64,000 bases of DNA from Hymenopellis radicata. Its lineage: Eukaryota > Basidiomycota > Agaricomycetes > Agaricales > Physalacriaceae. The stretch covers positions 1-64,000 of the forward strand of contig JADNRX010000026.1 of assembly GCA_015501595.1 (NCBI GenBank), in the 5' to 3' direction. Made by a program: the position numbers and the translations under genes. Shown one piece after another: positions 22,551 through 33,503 of this stretch; the stretch's first letter is position 1; each line of letters starts with the position of its first letter. The notes beneath the pieces are model-generated. The model was not told the DNA's origin. It did no database searches and saw nothing but the letters and a program-made list of their open reading frames with translations.

Positions 22551-22958
22551 TGGACTTTGATGGGGTTAATACTTTGCGTTACATTATTGCGTTCAATTTC
22601 ATCTCCTTTTTTTCATTTCTGAATTCCCGACTCGCAAGCGTCACTCCAAATCAGCAAACCTGTCTCGGTGAAAAGTTCTACATGATACACAATCGCTATC
22701 GATACCCAGGCCCGCGCTGAACCTAGACATCGTGATATAATTCCCGAGTCCTCAAGGCTAACGTGCGTACCGACGCCACCAGCTTAGCACCTTATCATTA
22801 ACTTCCGGTTGGCTGGACCAGTCCATCCGAGCCTTAAACTCGTGCTTCTTCCTCCGCAATCGCAATGCCAAAAGCGGAAGGTTCAAAGCGCACCTTAGCG
22901 GAAACATGAGGCCTGCTGCGAACGTCGGAGACCCAAATGGCAGACTTACAGTGCCCCC
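22551..22958. other. Convergent intergenic region
   Basis: Lies between the 3' ends of RER1 (+) and the Impact-domain gene (-). No gene or clear structure is seen. Confidence 0.5.
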
Positions 22959-23709
22959 TCAAAGCTGTTGCTGCCTTTTTTCTTCGATTAGGCTTTTCAC
23001 GCTCTTGATCGCATTATCCCGAGCCTTGACCAGGCGCTTAGCCTTGGGGAGCTCCGCGAGAGTCCAGTCCGGATACGTTGGCGGTTTGGGAGTATTACTA
23101 CTAGATGCATCGACCCCTTCATTGAGCGCATTCAGCTGGCTTCGTAGCGAGTTAAGCTCTTCATCTAGCGCTAACAGCAGGAGCACAGCCTCGTCAAGCT
23201 CGTCCTGCTGCTTGAACGCCTGGCAGACTTCTGTTGCGCATGTCTCGATGTGCGTGAAGCGTACTGGGCCGAGCATAGTTCCCCCGTACCTATTATTATA
23301 GTTTGACTCGAGATGAGATTAAGTAGTTTCTCACTTACCACCGACTAACGACGACAACGGCATCGATCACAGCTTCGGCTTTCATGAGCTTCAAAACGCG
23401 CTCGCCGGCCCACTGCTCCCCGTCATCCTCGCTCCCGTTGCGTACTTCAAAGTCATCTGGCCCACCGAGCCCAGTTTGTTTCTGTTTCAACGCCATGCAG
23501 CGCCAGGCGGCTATCTCGTGTGAAGCAGGCTTGTTCCCATGGATGACATTTTTGAGGTGCTGAATGCACACACGCGCTTGCTCGACCGTGCTACATCGGA
23601 ATATAGTCCCGACGAATGTAGACCCCCGGTCGCGGATTTCCTGCGACGTGGCAATAGGAACAGGAAGAGACCTCGAACGCGTTATGAATGAATCCAATGT
23701 CGTCGTCAT
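22959..23709 (-). CDS. Impact/UPF0029 domain protein
   Basis: The protein has an Impact N-terminal (UPF0029, YigZ-like) fold but lacks the RWD domain of Yih1/IMPACT. A role in translation or the Gcn2 response is therefore only inferred. It starts MTTTLDSFITRSRSLPVPIA (ATG at 23709). The diagnostic run is STFVGTIFRCSTVEQARVC, KPASHEIAAWRCMAL, EDDGEQWAGERVL, VVVVSRW and, after a roughly 50-base intron (about 23288-23340), YGGTMLGPVRFTHIE. The C-terminal half is a charged helical region (DELDEAVLLLLALDEELNSL) likely to form a coiled coil. The frame is intact. Confidence 0.85.
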
Positions 23710-23834
23710 GATCGTGGTGTAAGACCAAGATGTCAACTCAGTATACAAAGTCGTGCAGTCATAAATAATGTGTACAGTACATGTTAACGTTCACCACTAT
23801 GTAGAGCCTTGAAGTCAGGAAACATTATAGATTT

Positions 23835-26800
23835 TCAGTTTTCTAATAAATATGGGTTAAAATATGGAGATCCCTGCTGATCATCACGCGTGTATGGCGC
23901 TGGCGATCCCGTCCTTTGCACATACGGAGGAACAAGCGTCGACGTTCGCGTGTGCTGGGCGGAGAAACTCGGTGTATGCTGGTGTGAATAATTCCCATAC
24001 ACGTCTTCCTGAATAGGTCCGAAACGAGACTGTTCCATCACCACCTGGGGGGACGAAGTCGAATACATGGACATGTGTTGGGGTCGCTGGTCAAAATAGC
24101 TCGTGCTGTTGTTGGTGGGCGCCAGGAGAGGCTGAGGGCTACCATAAGCAGGGTAGGAGTGTATTCCGAGGGGGTCTAGGCATGGCAGAGCTCATGATAG
24201 AAGGCGTATAAGCGCTCGTGCCAAATACTGTAGCATATAGAACGTCCTTCCCATTCGAGGGTGTTGCATAATTCCTCTGGTAAAGTCCTGGGTCATACTC
24301 GAGATCCTTCTATCGAAGGTCGTTAGACAGCAAGAAGGAAAAGATAATCAATTTACCTGAGCAACGGCAGCAATCTTGAGTCCATCAATGACCTGGGCGT
24401 CTACTCGCTGTCCGCCATACTCCTTCAGTTTGGTTGTGGTCTTGTCCTCGGTCACCGCTCCGCCGTATACTCCTCGTAATAACGGCAACATATCCGCATG
24501 CAGCATAGGCGTGAACAACTCGGCGTGTAGTGCGGGATGTCCAAAACGGTTTTCCAGTCTGTGTCCCTTGATATCTCCCCGTCCCAAATGCACTTTCGTC
24601 GTCCTCAGCTCATCCTGCGTCGGAGCATAATATCGAACGACCGGTCGAACTTCCATGTCAGAAACCATTTGAAGATGATGATGATAAGAATGGGAGGCAT
24701 CGTATAAATCCACAAGAATGACCTGAATCTGTCCTGGAGGCCGATGGCTATGCAACAATCAAAAGTTAGCGCGGTGTGGCCATATTGACGGATAGTTCGT
24801 ACTTAGCACCATCAACGCCTGCATCAACATAACACAAAAGAGGAGCCGGTTTATCACAACATTCCACAGGCGCTTAAAGAGGACATATGATTAGGATGCT
24901 TGACTCGGGGAAGGAAGAATGGAAACCTACCCCACCGGTTTCAACTTTTGTCACAAAGACGTAGATCAAGTTGTATTTGAACACCCACGAGTTCAACCAG
25001 AACACGACCGCGGCTACTAAGGCGACAAGTGGCGCTAGTGGCGCAAACAGAAATGCAACTGCTGTCAAGAAGAGCATATTCGCGTAAATCAACGCATACT
25101 CAAATGGGGCAGGCTGTGTCCACTCTTTTATGTCTCGAGGTGTACGTCCGAACATACTAGGTGCGTCACAGTCAGGCCGATATCATTATGATGATCGTGC
25201 ATACTTACTGAGTTTTGAATGAGATCCATATGAGGCCGATGGCTTGACCTAAGTCGAAAAGGAGAGTAGCAAAGAAACGGAAGCTGTGGACATATATTAA
25301 GAACAAGATAAACAGCAGCGATGTGACTCACGCGAAGTATTGTAGCCAATAAGACGACTGCTTGATGTACGTTTCGTTAATCGTCTCCGGAAGTTCTACA
25401 GCAGAAATCATCCTCAGAACCACGCCGGAGATTTCTGATCCGAACTTACGGTCAAAGTTCGCAATGATGTTCTTGAACGATTCTTGCGATTAATAAGAGT
25501 CACGACTTGGGCCGCCGCATCTGCGGAACGTTAGAGAGCGGCTACAAAGCTGAGATATAAGAGACTTACTGAACACAACACCGATTAACGTAAAGATGAT
25601 CAACTGAGTAATGACATTAAATGCGAAGAAGCGCGCCACAACCGCTCTGTCCAGACGAGCGTGGGTGACACCTCCCATGTATTGCGATAGCCAACGCATT
25701 ATCTTTGGGAGGAAAAACCAAATAATGCTGAAAGCGCGGTGCTAAAACACCCTGCACGATGGCGAAGGATGTTTGCGAATTTTCGGCCCAGTTTTCTAGC
25801 CACGGAAAATAAGCAAACACGGCAACCTACGAGAGCGCTCAGAAACGACGCATGAGGCGAAAGACGGAGACTTACGGCATCCAAGTTGGCCAATGCAGAG
25901 AGGAGGAACATGGGATCAAACTGAGGAAACAGATGACGCCCAAGTAGAAGAATCCAAGCAACTTTCGACGGGACAATGCTCCAGCAGTCATGTTCATGTT
26001 TTCCCAAATCTATGCATGATGAGCGAGGAAGAAAAAGCACAGTGTTAGCGGGATACTTACAATGTCTTTCGGATTGGGGACAATGTGATATTCGTTCCTT
26101 TCGGGCTCTTACCAGCCAGTTTCCATGCAGCAATATAGGCGTAGTGAACGGCGGCCAACGAAGCAAACCCATATCGTTCTGCCTTCCTACTGTGCATCTG
26201 GTTCCGATAATTAATGACAGCCGCTTCAGTTCGCTTGAGTTTCGCGCTGTACAAAAAACGGTCAAATAGGATACTTGTATGAGAAGCGACCACTTGCGTG
26301 TAAAACTCAATAGCATCCTTTTTGACACCACCGATACCACAGCAGCCACCGAGCCTAACCGTGGACGTTTGGCGGCCACCTTTCCACCTTTGAGATGCTT
26401 GACCAGGATGACCTCGAGTTCACGGACGGTATTGTTGTGATACTCGATTAGCTCTGGTAACTGGCCAACCTGTCGCCCAATGTGCACCGCCGTGGCAGGA
26501 TAAGGCATCTTCACGCTGTCCAGAATCTTTGAAATGCCTTGGTCGGACTGGAGACTGCATGGGACATGGGTGATGCACAATGTTCGAGCATAAAACGCGT
26601 TCATGTGTTCCGGGGAGCGGAACCACTGCTTACGAAGTTTCAGCATGTCGCGCCAGTAAATGTAGACGAGGATGACGACAAGGAACGTGATCATATATGT
26701 GACGGCGATGTGCGCGTATAGACTGTGGCCCTTCACGTCGCGGATGGTGGACATGCTGAGGATGTCGCGCTTCCAATCAGGAACATTGGCGCGGTTGTAG

Positions 26801-27275
26801 ATGACATCGATTGGGATGAGGACACCACAGGCGACGATGGCGATCCCAGTGAAGAGAACCCGAAGAAGACCCATGAAGCGGAGGAAAGTGACCCCATCGA
26901 GCCCAATCTTGTCCAGAAGCTCAGCCTCACTCGTGTGCACGATGGGCGATATCCAGCCACAGAAAGAACTGGAGATTGCAGGTGGTTCTTTGTCTCCAAC
27001 ATGGTACTTGACTTTTGGTTGATAGATTCGCTGATGTCTAGGGTTTAGGCACGTCGCGCCTTTGGTAGAAAAGAACTTACCTTGTGCATTGGGCGTATAA
27101 CATTGAAACCAATTATCGTAACAAGCTGAGGAGAGATGAGTGCCGCGAAGATCCTAAGAATAAGGTAACGAACCGAGGCACCAGCCATGATCAGGAACTG
27201 ATACGCAACGGCGGAAGGCGTGAAGGTGCGCTCTTCGGCGGCAGCCTGGGCACCTTGGTCGAGTGGCGAGGACAT
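23835..27275 (-). pseudogene. CSC1/OSCA (DUF221) osmosensitive cation channel gene with multiple frame breaks
   Basis: The family forms stretch- or osmolarity-gated cation channels in the plasma membrane. The start exon MSSPLDQGAQAAAEERTFTP joins to IIGFNVIRPMHK, YQPKVKYHVGDKEPP and WISPIVHTSEAELLDKIG. The cytosolic loop WFRSPEHMNAFYARTLCITHVP and many membrane helices follow (FYLGVICFL, FAFNVITQLIIFTLIGV, LIYANMLFLTAVAFLFAPLAPLVAL). Exon order is complete, but the conserved frame jumps by one base near 26346-26351, 26076-26079, 25912-25914, 25738-25739, 25713-25717, 25486-25489 and 24634-24636, mostly in short G/C or A/T runs. Another shift lies near 24170-24174 in the tail. Splice sites are well kept. 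This density means either a recently dead channel gene or systematic base-call loss. I mark it as a pseudogene only as it reads here. Confidence 0.8.
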
Positions 27276-28600
27276 GTTGTCCGTCGAGAGAATGTAAGGG
27301 AGAACACAAAAGCGAGAAGGCTCGACATCTCCGTAAGACCATTTTTATGGTGGAATGCAAGTAAAGGGGCCGAAACAGAAGACGGCACAGGAACAATGCA
27401 GATCATGTCTTGGCTAAGAAACTGCACTGGACGACGGAGGAAGACAGTCATGAATGTTAATGAAGAGATGGGCAAATGTCATGATGGTGAAGATTGGAAG
27501 CTCATCTCCGCAACATGTCAGCATTGAGAATGCATGCATCAATTCCAGTCTTTGCAGGTTCCGTGAGTCCAAGTGGGCTGTACAAAGTACACATTGGATC
27601 TGAGGTCAGTGAGGAAGATCGGCAAGCTGTGTTCCAGGGCCGCCAGTTCGGAGTTTAAAAATTAGTTTGGCACAGTAGTATCTGAATCCCGCCTCAGAGT
27701 CAGTGTTGCTATCCTCAAGTATGCAACCATGAAAGTACAACCGAATTGTTACCTTGCATATTCCGGTACTACTTCTCAGCAGGAGCCATGGTAGCGTGGA
27801 ACTGTCACTTTGCTTTGACTTTGCTCTTGAAAAGTATGCACGTTTCGAGTTGTATATCAACGAGCGATCTCTATCCGAGTCCGCGAGACTCCCATACCCT
27901 CACAAGCTCTTGGAACTAGATCCACGCTCGATGAGGGAGGATGCATAATTGACCACGAGCTTCTTTAACGGTGCGCCACAGTTCCGGCTCTGTCTCGTGC
28001 GTATGGAGTTTATTGACATTGAATATCAATGTTTCTGCCAGGATGCGTGGTGTCGCCACCCAGAAAAAGTGCTGCAGGTTGCACCCTACAAAGGTGATCT
28101 CGACCTGAAGGTTGCGACGGAGGTGAAGCCGGGGCGTACGAAGGGAAGAGCCGATATGGGTCTAGCCGCGGTATAATCGTTTGGCTGACCGCCTACATTG
28201 AGCTTCAGTTCTTCTAAGGCTGGCCATAGTTGGAATATTTTTGAGAAATGGTTGGAAGGCCGTCTCGCCACAAACGAACCGTTCGCTCCGTTCATAGACT
28301 ACTCATCTGTGGGTAAACGAGGGAATCAGATGGAATATCAATTTGGCGACAATATGAGACAGACATATGATGATCAGTGTGAAACCGTCAAGCCTAGAGT
28401 CAACTACTACGTCTCAAGAAAGCGGGGCAGAGACGATCTTCGCGAGACGCTGAATCGAAAGAAGGCGACATGATGATGGTGGCGCGTCTTGGCCGCCGCG
28501 TTGGCGCTTCTAAGTTTCACGAGCACGTGCATCGTCACAACTTGTTACACCCCTTTACGGACCATGTACGGACCCTCACTCAAACTCTCACCAACAACAT
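27276..28600. other. Intergenic region with possible F-box/LRR-like minus-strand remnant
   Basis: Minus-strand pieces at about 28295-27950 read NHFSKIFQLWPALEELKLNV followed, in another frame, by FFWVATPRILAETLIFNV. These resemble the leucine-rich parts of mushroom F-box proteins. No F-box, start or consistent exon chain was found, so this is at most a fragment. The rest, including plus-strand frames, is unassigned. Confidence 0.3.
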
Positions 28601-30232
28601 GTCCAACAAGGAAGACACTATTCCGCTCAAAAATCCGTACTCATGGTTCAAGCCTCAAGATGAGGCTACGACTCCGCTCGACAATTATCTGGCCAAAGTT
28701 CGTTCCTCATCCTTTCTGCTTCAAGTCCTTAAGCCACAAATATTCAGTGTCGCCCGTCAATGGTCCAGGACGACGGAACGAAGCCGGTAGGTTCCAGAAC
28801 ATACGAGCAGTAGCCAGTGAACTCACCACGGCTTGTAGTGGATATGGGCTACGCGCGAATCAGGCCCGGAACGGAGAGACGACTTGTCGGAGACATTGGT
28901 TGAGGCGACGGCAGTTTGTGAGTTGCCACGCCTTCTGAGCTCGTACGCACGCTCATCATGTGTAGTGGACGCGACTACAAAGAAGGTCGAAGACATCCAG
29001 GTGAGCAGTAGCAACCGACTGGGGACGTGTTCCTAACGACGTGTAGAATGACGCATCTATCCCACTACGCGCCAGCAAGAAGAATGGGACGAAGAGCAAG
29101 AAAGAAGTGCGAGAACAGGCGCGTTATTCTCCTGTCCTTCCGTTCGTGCGCTGACTTTATTCGTTGGAACCAGGTTCAAACGGACGCCGCCGAAAAGCTT
29201 CAAGAGATTTCAATCCGACGGAAATACTGTAATGGAAAATGGCAATTCATATCTTCCGTAGTTCCGGTCCTGTCGCTCATCCTTCACCAGGTTAACGTTC
29301 GCTGGAGGCGACAAGGTCGATATAATATGGAGTAGTCTCGCGAGTTCGTCTTTCGACCATGGAGTGCGAATCCTGCTCATGTTCTTCTAGAATCCTTGAT
29401 AAACGGTCCTTTGTCATCAACTGCTGCTTACTGCGCCAAGGTCTCTACGTGTCCGAGGGAGGAGACGCCACATTACCAACACGTCATATGCATCTACATG
29501 CCAAATGTGTACGACAAGGATAGTGTGAAAGAGGTTTGTTCCTGCCTGTCATGCCTATGTTCCTTACACAAACCGTCGCTCAGGTTATGAAAGTCCTTCT
29601 CAGGCATCATGGAATGAACTTGTCGGGCGTCAAGTCAGACCTATACACCGCAATAGGTGAGTTGTTAAGTGACGCGTCTTTGGACGTACTCTAATGCGAT
29701 GTTGTTTCAGGCATAAAGAGTAAACATCCGTCAGGCGTGCCATCGACAGTACGGGCTTTCCTCTTCATATAGTAATATATGTTCACGTCAATGACATTGA
29801 CAGGTGTTTAAAGCGACAGATTTTATCAAAGACTCCGAGATAAAGGTATGTGAATTTCACACACCTAGAATGTCACGTTTTGACGCGTCAATCTGTCAGG
29901 AAATGAAAGACGCCTTTTTCGCCAATCTCAAGAAACCATCTACTGTCGCTGGTTCATCCACAAAGGCTGAAACAAAGGATAAAGATGACAAGAAAATGGA
30001 TGCCAAGCCAACGCTAAAGAAGAAGAAACAGAATGAGGACCCATTCGGGTCAGCTTCGGAAGACGAGGGCGACGACGCGCCAACAAAAGGCAAACAGAAT
30101 GACAGCGAAGATGATGACGAGAAACCGCGGAAGAACGCGAAGAAGAAAGCGGCGACGCGAAAAAGGTCGCGGGATGGCAGTGACAGTGATGATGAACCGC
30201 CGCCAAAGGCGAAGCGGGGAGCTAGAAAGTGA
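28601..30232 (+). CDS. DUF1917 (UPF0696/Bles03-like) protein with acidic-basic tail
   Basis: The family function is unknown. Start MSNKEDTIPLKNPYSWFKPQ (ATG at 28601). Spliced blocks follow: WIWATRESGPERRDDLSETL, ELPRLLSSYAHSSCVVDATT, NDASIPLRASKKNGTKSKKE and AAEKLQEISIRRKYCNGKW. LTFAGGDKVDIIWSSLASS, LINGPLSSTAAYCAKVST, HYQHVICIYMPNVYDKDSVK and VMKVLLRHHGMNLSGVKSDL complete the DUF1917 core. The last exon adds a Lys/Asp/Glu-rich tail with SDSDDEPPPKAKRG, probably a nuclear signal. At least eight short introns are needed. The one after GKW appears to use a GC donor or an unusual site (about 29242-29290). The gene looks intact. It heads toward EPL1 in tandem. Confidence 0.78.
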
Positions 30233-30541
30233 CTGTGGTATGTGGCTGTCCCATTTTATGTGTATCTATACGTGTATTGCATGGCGTCTGTATTTTCTGT
30301 GGGGTGGGCCTGGCAGTCCAGGTTGGAGGGGTGTGACTTTTGCGCCTTGATTTGGAAATCAAAGAGCGTGTGACTTGAAAACACGCGGCAGTTCAAATCC
30401 CCTTCCCGATCACATCCCGAATCGGTCACCGCGCGCAGGCAGCAGCATCGAGCGGGACGAGCCAGCAGACGCGACAGCGACACATACTTTTCAAATTTTC
30501 CAGCCCATTTATCCTGCTACCCCGCCGAGTCTTTCAATGTT
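30233..30541. other. Intergenic region upstream of EPL1
   Basis: Contains tRNA-like words (TGGCAGTCCAGGTTGG near 30310 and AGTTCAAATCC near 30390) that do not fold into a full tRNA; see rejected items. It probably holds the EPL1 promoter. Confidence 0.4.
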
Positions 30542-33161
30542 ATGGTCCGCCAGCCAGCACCGTTGCCTTCCAGCAGGAATCGCAATCGGGTTACCTTCAA
30601 GACGCGGCTCCGAATTCACGTCGGCGAACACCAGGCGGACACCAGCATTCTCGACGACGACACCGAGAAGACCCGTCAACAGCAAAGAGTCTTTGGCGTC
30701 GACCAGGAGGACGCAAATGTGAGTAGTCGCCTCGGCCAATCAGAGCTCGCCGCGTCACTTTTTTCCGTGGCTGTGCATTCCGCGGTTTGCTGACAAATTT
30801 CCAGGAACACCATCTGCAACAAGTCCTGTCGGCAGCCGCGGCGGCACACGCGGACACTGCTGGCGCGACGTCTAGTAGTAGCACCGCCACGCCCGCCGCA
30901 TATATCCCGACTCCCGACTCCACCGGCATCGTCCACAATTACCCCCAACTTTATCCATCCAATCGATATAAAGATCCCGCCACCTACGTCTGCTCATCTC
31001 GCACCGTCGAGGAGTCCAGCAATGGCGGTCTTGCTCATGGCATCTGCTACTACATGGACGAGAAAGATAAGGAGTGGGTCGACCGCATCAACGAGGAGGC
31101 CCGCGGTGAGGGCACCAGCGCACAGGCTGCCCTGTCGATGCCTAGGACATCTGGTCGTAGTACGAAAGCTAAAGGCAAGGAGGCAGAGTCGATCCCTCCC
31201 ATTACAATGTCCGAGGACGAATTTGAGCTGGTGATGGGTCTGTTTGAGCTGATAACGCACGAGGAGACGGAATATCTGCATCATGTGAGTGCCACATTTT
31301 CCCTTCCCATTCCCATGGTCCGTGTGTCTGATAACCGCGTATCTCCAGAGTCTCCAGAGTGGAATGGAGTTTCCCGAGTTCTCCAACTATCAAGATGTCT
31401 TTGCCCAGCCCTTGCCTGCCAACCTTTTTGCTCTCTTTGAAGTTCCAGTGTGGACCCCACAGCCGCCCCAGTTGTTACGGATGGCGCGCCTGGTCTATCC
31501 GTATTGGAGAGAGCGAAAGATGGAGCGAGGTGGCCATCGAATCATACCAACGCTCAATGTACGTTTGTTCCTTTCAATCATCGTATCGGGTTTGAACATT
31601 TTTTGTTTAGGGAGACGAATCGGACACGCTGAATGAATCCTACGTTTGTTTCCGACATCGCGAAGTCAAGGCCGTCCGAAAGACGCGTGCGTCTCAGGTC
31701 AACCCTTCAGAAAAGCTTACTGCGTTACAAAAACAATTTGCGGAGCCTCTTGAATTGGCGCGAAAGATCTTAGGCAGGGAAGACATGAAGAGTAAGGCGC
31801 TTGACGCGACTTTCCCTGTATGGCGTCTCAGAATGGAGATGGTCGATTTGAAGCGTGCCAACCCATTGTTGGGCTCAAAAGCAGACGACGAAAAGCTACT
31901 ACTCGACAAGGAAAAGCCACCGGCCAAGAAACTCGACACGTACGTTTTTGCTTGCCACTTTACCCACTGTGTCTGATTGCCTTCCGCAGACGTTCAAGAG
32001 TCCATTCTCATCACAAAAGAGATTCCCTATCTGTTGCTCCATCTTCTCGGGCAGAACCCGCTCTCCGCCCAAGCCATCGCTCTTCGATCGTCGCTACTGA
32101 GATCGAAACGGCGCTTCTTAGGCGCAAGGACACTGACCAGGACTGGGAAATGGTTGTTGATGTAGGTTTCTAGTAAACTTTCGCAATTCCCGCCACTGAC
32201 GCGTTCAATCATACAGAACGCCTACATTGCTCCATTTGTCGCGCATGCTGCGCGTCATTTCAAGTTTATCCTGTCAGCGGGTACACCATCATGGCCCAAA
32301 GCGTCGTCGTCGTCGTCTTCAGACCCTGAACAAGATTCTGAGCAGACTTTGAGAGAACGTAAACCACTTGCCGTCCGTACGCGGGTTGGTCGTGGGGGGC
32401 GCATGATGGTAGACAGACGGAGAGCATATTCTTCCACTGTTCCCAATTTCAGGGCGCGCCAACACGCTCCGGATGAGGATGATGTGGAAAGACAGCGCAG
32501 ATTGGCCGAACGGTGGCGTTATGATACCGATGATGCGCCTCTTGTTCCGCCCGAGGGTTCAGAAGAGCAGGACAGGATGCTGGTGGACGATTATGGACCC
32601 CTTCATTTGAGCCACTCGATGCGTCTCGTGGCCGACGTCGATCCCGCCTTGATCACAGATCCTTCCATTGTCACACAGACGCCCGAAGGGAAGAAGGAGA
32701 CCGTCATCCCGTTCAAGTTTGGCTTCGCCAACGCTTCAAACATCGTCCCCGCCGCGCGAACGTCCGTGCACCAACAACCGGCCTCTGTCTCCTCCCAACA
32801 TCTCCTCTCCACCACGCCCGGCCTCAACAACATCCGCAAGGCCTCCAACCTGCGCAATTCCATCGCCACTCCCCTTCCTGCGCCGACTACGACGACCAAC
32901 GGCACTGGCCGCGCTGCCATGACGATGCCGCACATCGAGCCGGTGAAGATGGAGGGGATACAGGACGGGCATCCCATCCTCTCCCATGCGCAGCTCAAGA
33001 CGGCCTTTGCCAACGTCGACCGCGGCGAAATGGCCAAGTACATCCCGCCCGCGCTGCGCCCCCCGCAATGGAACGGCAGCCCCCCGCAAGCGGCCGTCGA
33101 CTCGCCCCTCCGCAAACCGACCCCCAACGTGACTTCGTCTGCTGCCACCCAGAACTATTGA
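30542..33161 (+). CDS. EPL1: Enhancer of polycomb-like protein, NuA4 complex subunit
   Basis: Epl1 is the scaffold of the piccolo NuA4 histone H4/H2A acetyltransferase and anchors Esa1, Yng2 and Eaf6 to nucleosomes. The EPcA core starts at RNRVTFKTRLRIHVGEH (ATG at 30542) and continues FGVDQEDAN / EHHLQQVLSAAAAAH after the first intron (30719-30803). Then come IPTPDSTGIVHNYPQLYP, DPATYVCSSRTVEESSNG, HGICYYMDEKDKEWVDRINE, GEGTSAQAALS and EFELVMGLFELITHEETEYL. Downstream lie FPVWRLRMEMVDLKRANPL, ETALLRRKDTDQDWEMVV, an RER...VDRRRAYSSTV basic part and a long Ser/Pro/Ala-rich tail ending SSAATQNY. Introns near 31288, 31560, 31940 and 32165 are consistent with the frame. All family blocks are present. 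Confidence 0.92.
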
Positions 33162-33503
33162 TCCCTGTTTATTATATTGTCCGCCCTTCCGCTGTTTAAA
33201 CGCTAAATTACATCCCCTCCTCAGCTTTTGTCCTGTATTTTTACCATTATCTATACGAGTAGGTCTAGTCTGCCAAAGATTTTTGATGGCAATTTTTTTT
33301 CTTTTTTCGGATGTGTATGCTTGATACTACAATATGTACTTAGACACAAAAATATGGCGAAGATGACCATGCGTTCGTGTAGTTACTTTCGGAATCCCAA
33401 GTGTGCTCGTCAGATTCGAAGAAACTTGTGCCAACACGGTGGTAAGAATACAAATGAAAAAAGTACTGAATATATACAGGTGGGTGGAATAATAATGCCT
33501 ATG
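33162..33503. other. Convergent intergenic region
   Basis: A/T-rich 3' flank shared by EPL1 (+) and the giant acidic gene (-). A run of eight T lies at about 33294-33301. No gene is seen. Confidence 0.5.

Noticed and set aside
30300..30410. tRNA-like words (A-box-like TGGCAGTCCAGG and B-box-like AGTTCAAATCC)
   Set aside because: The acceptor, anticodon and T stems do not pair into a cloverleaf in any register I tried.
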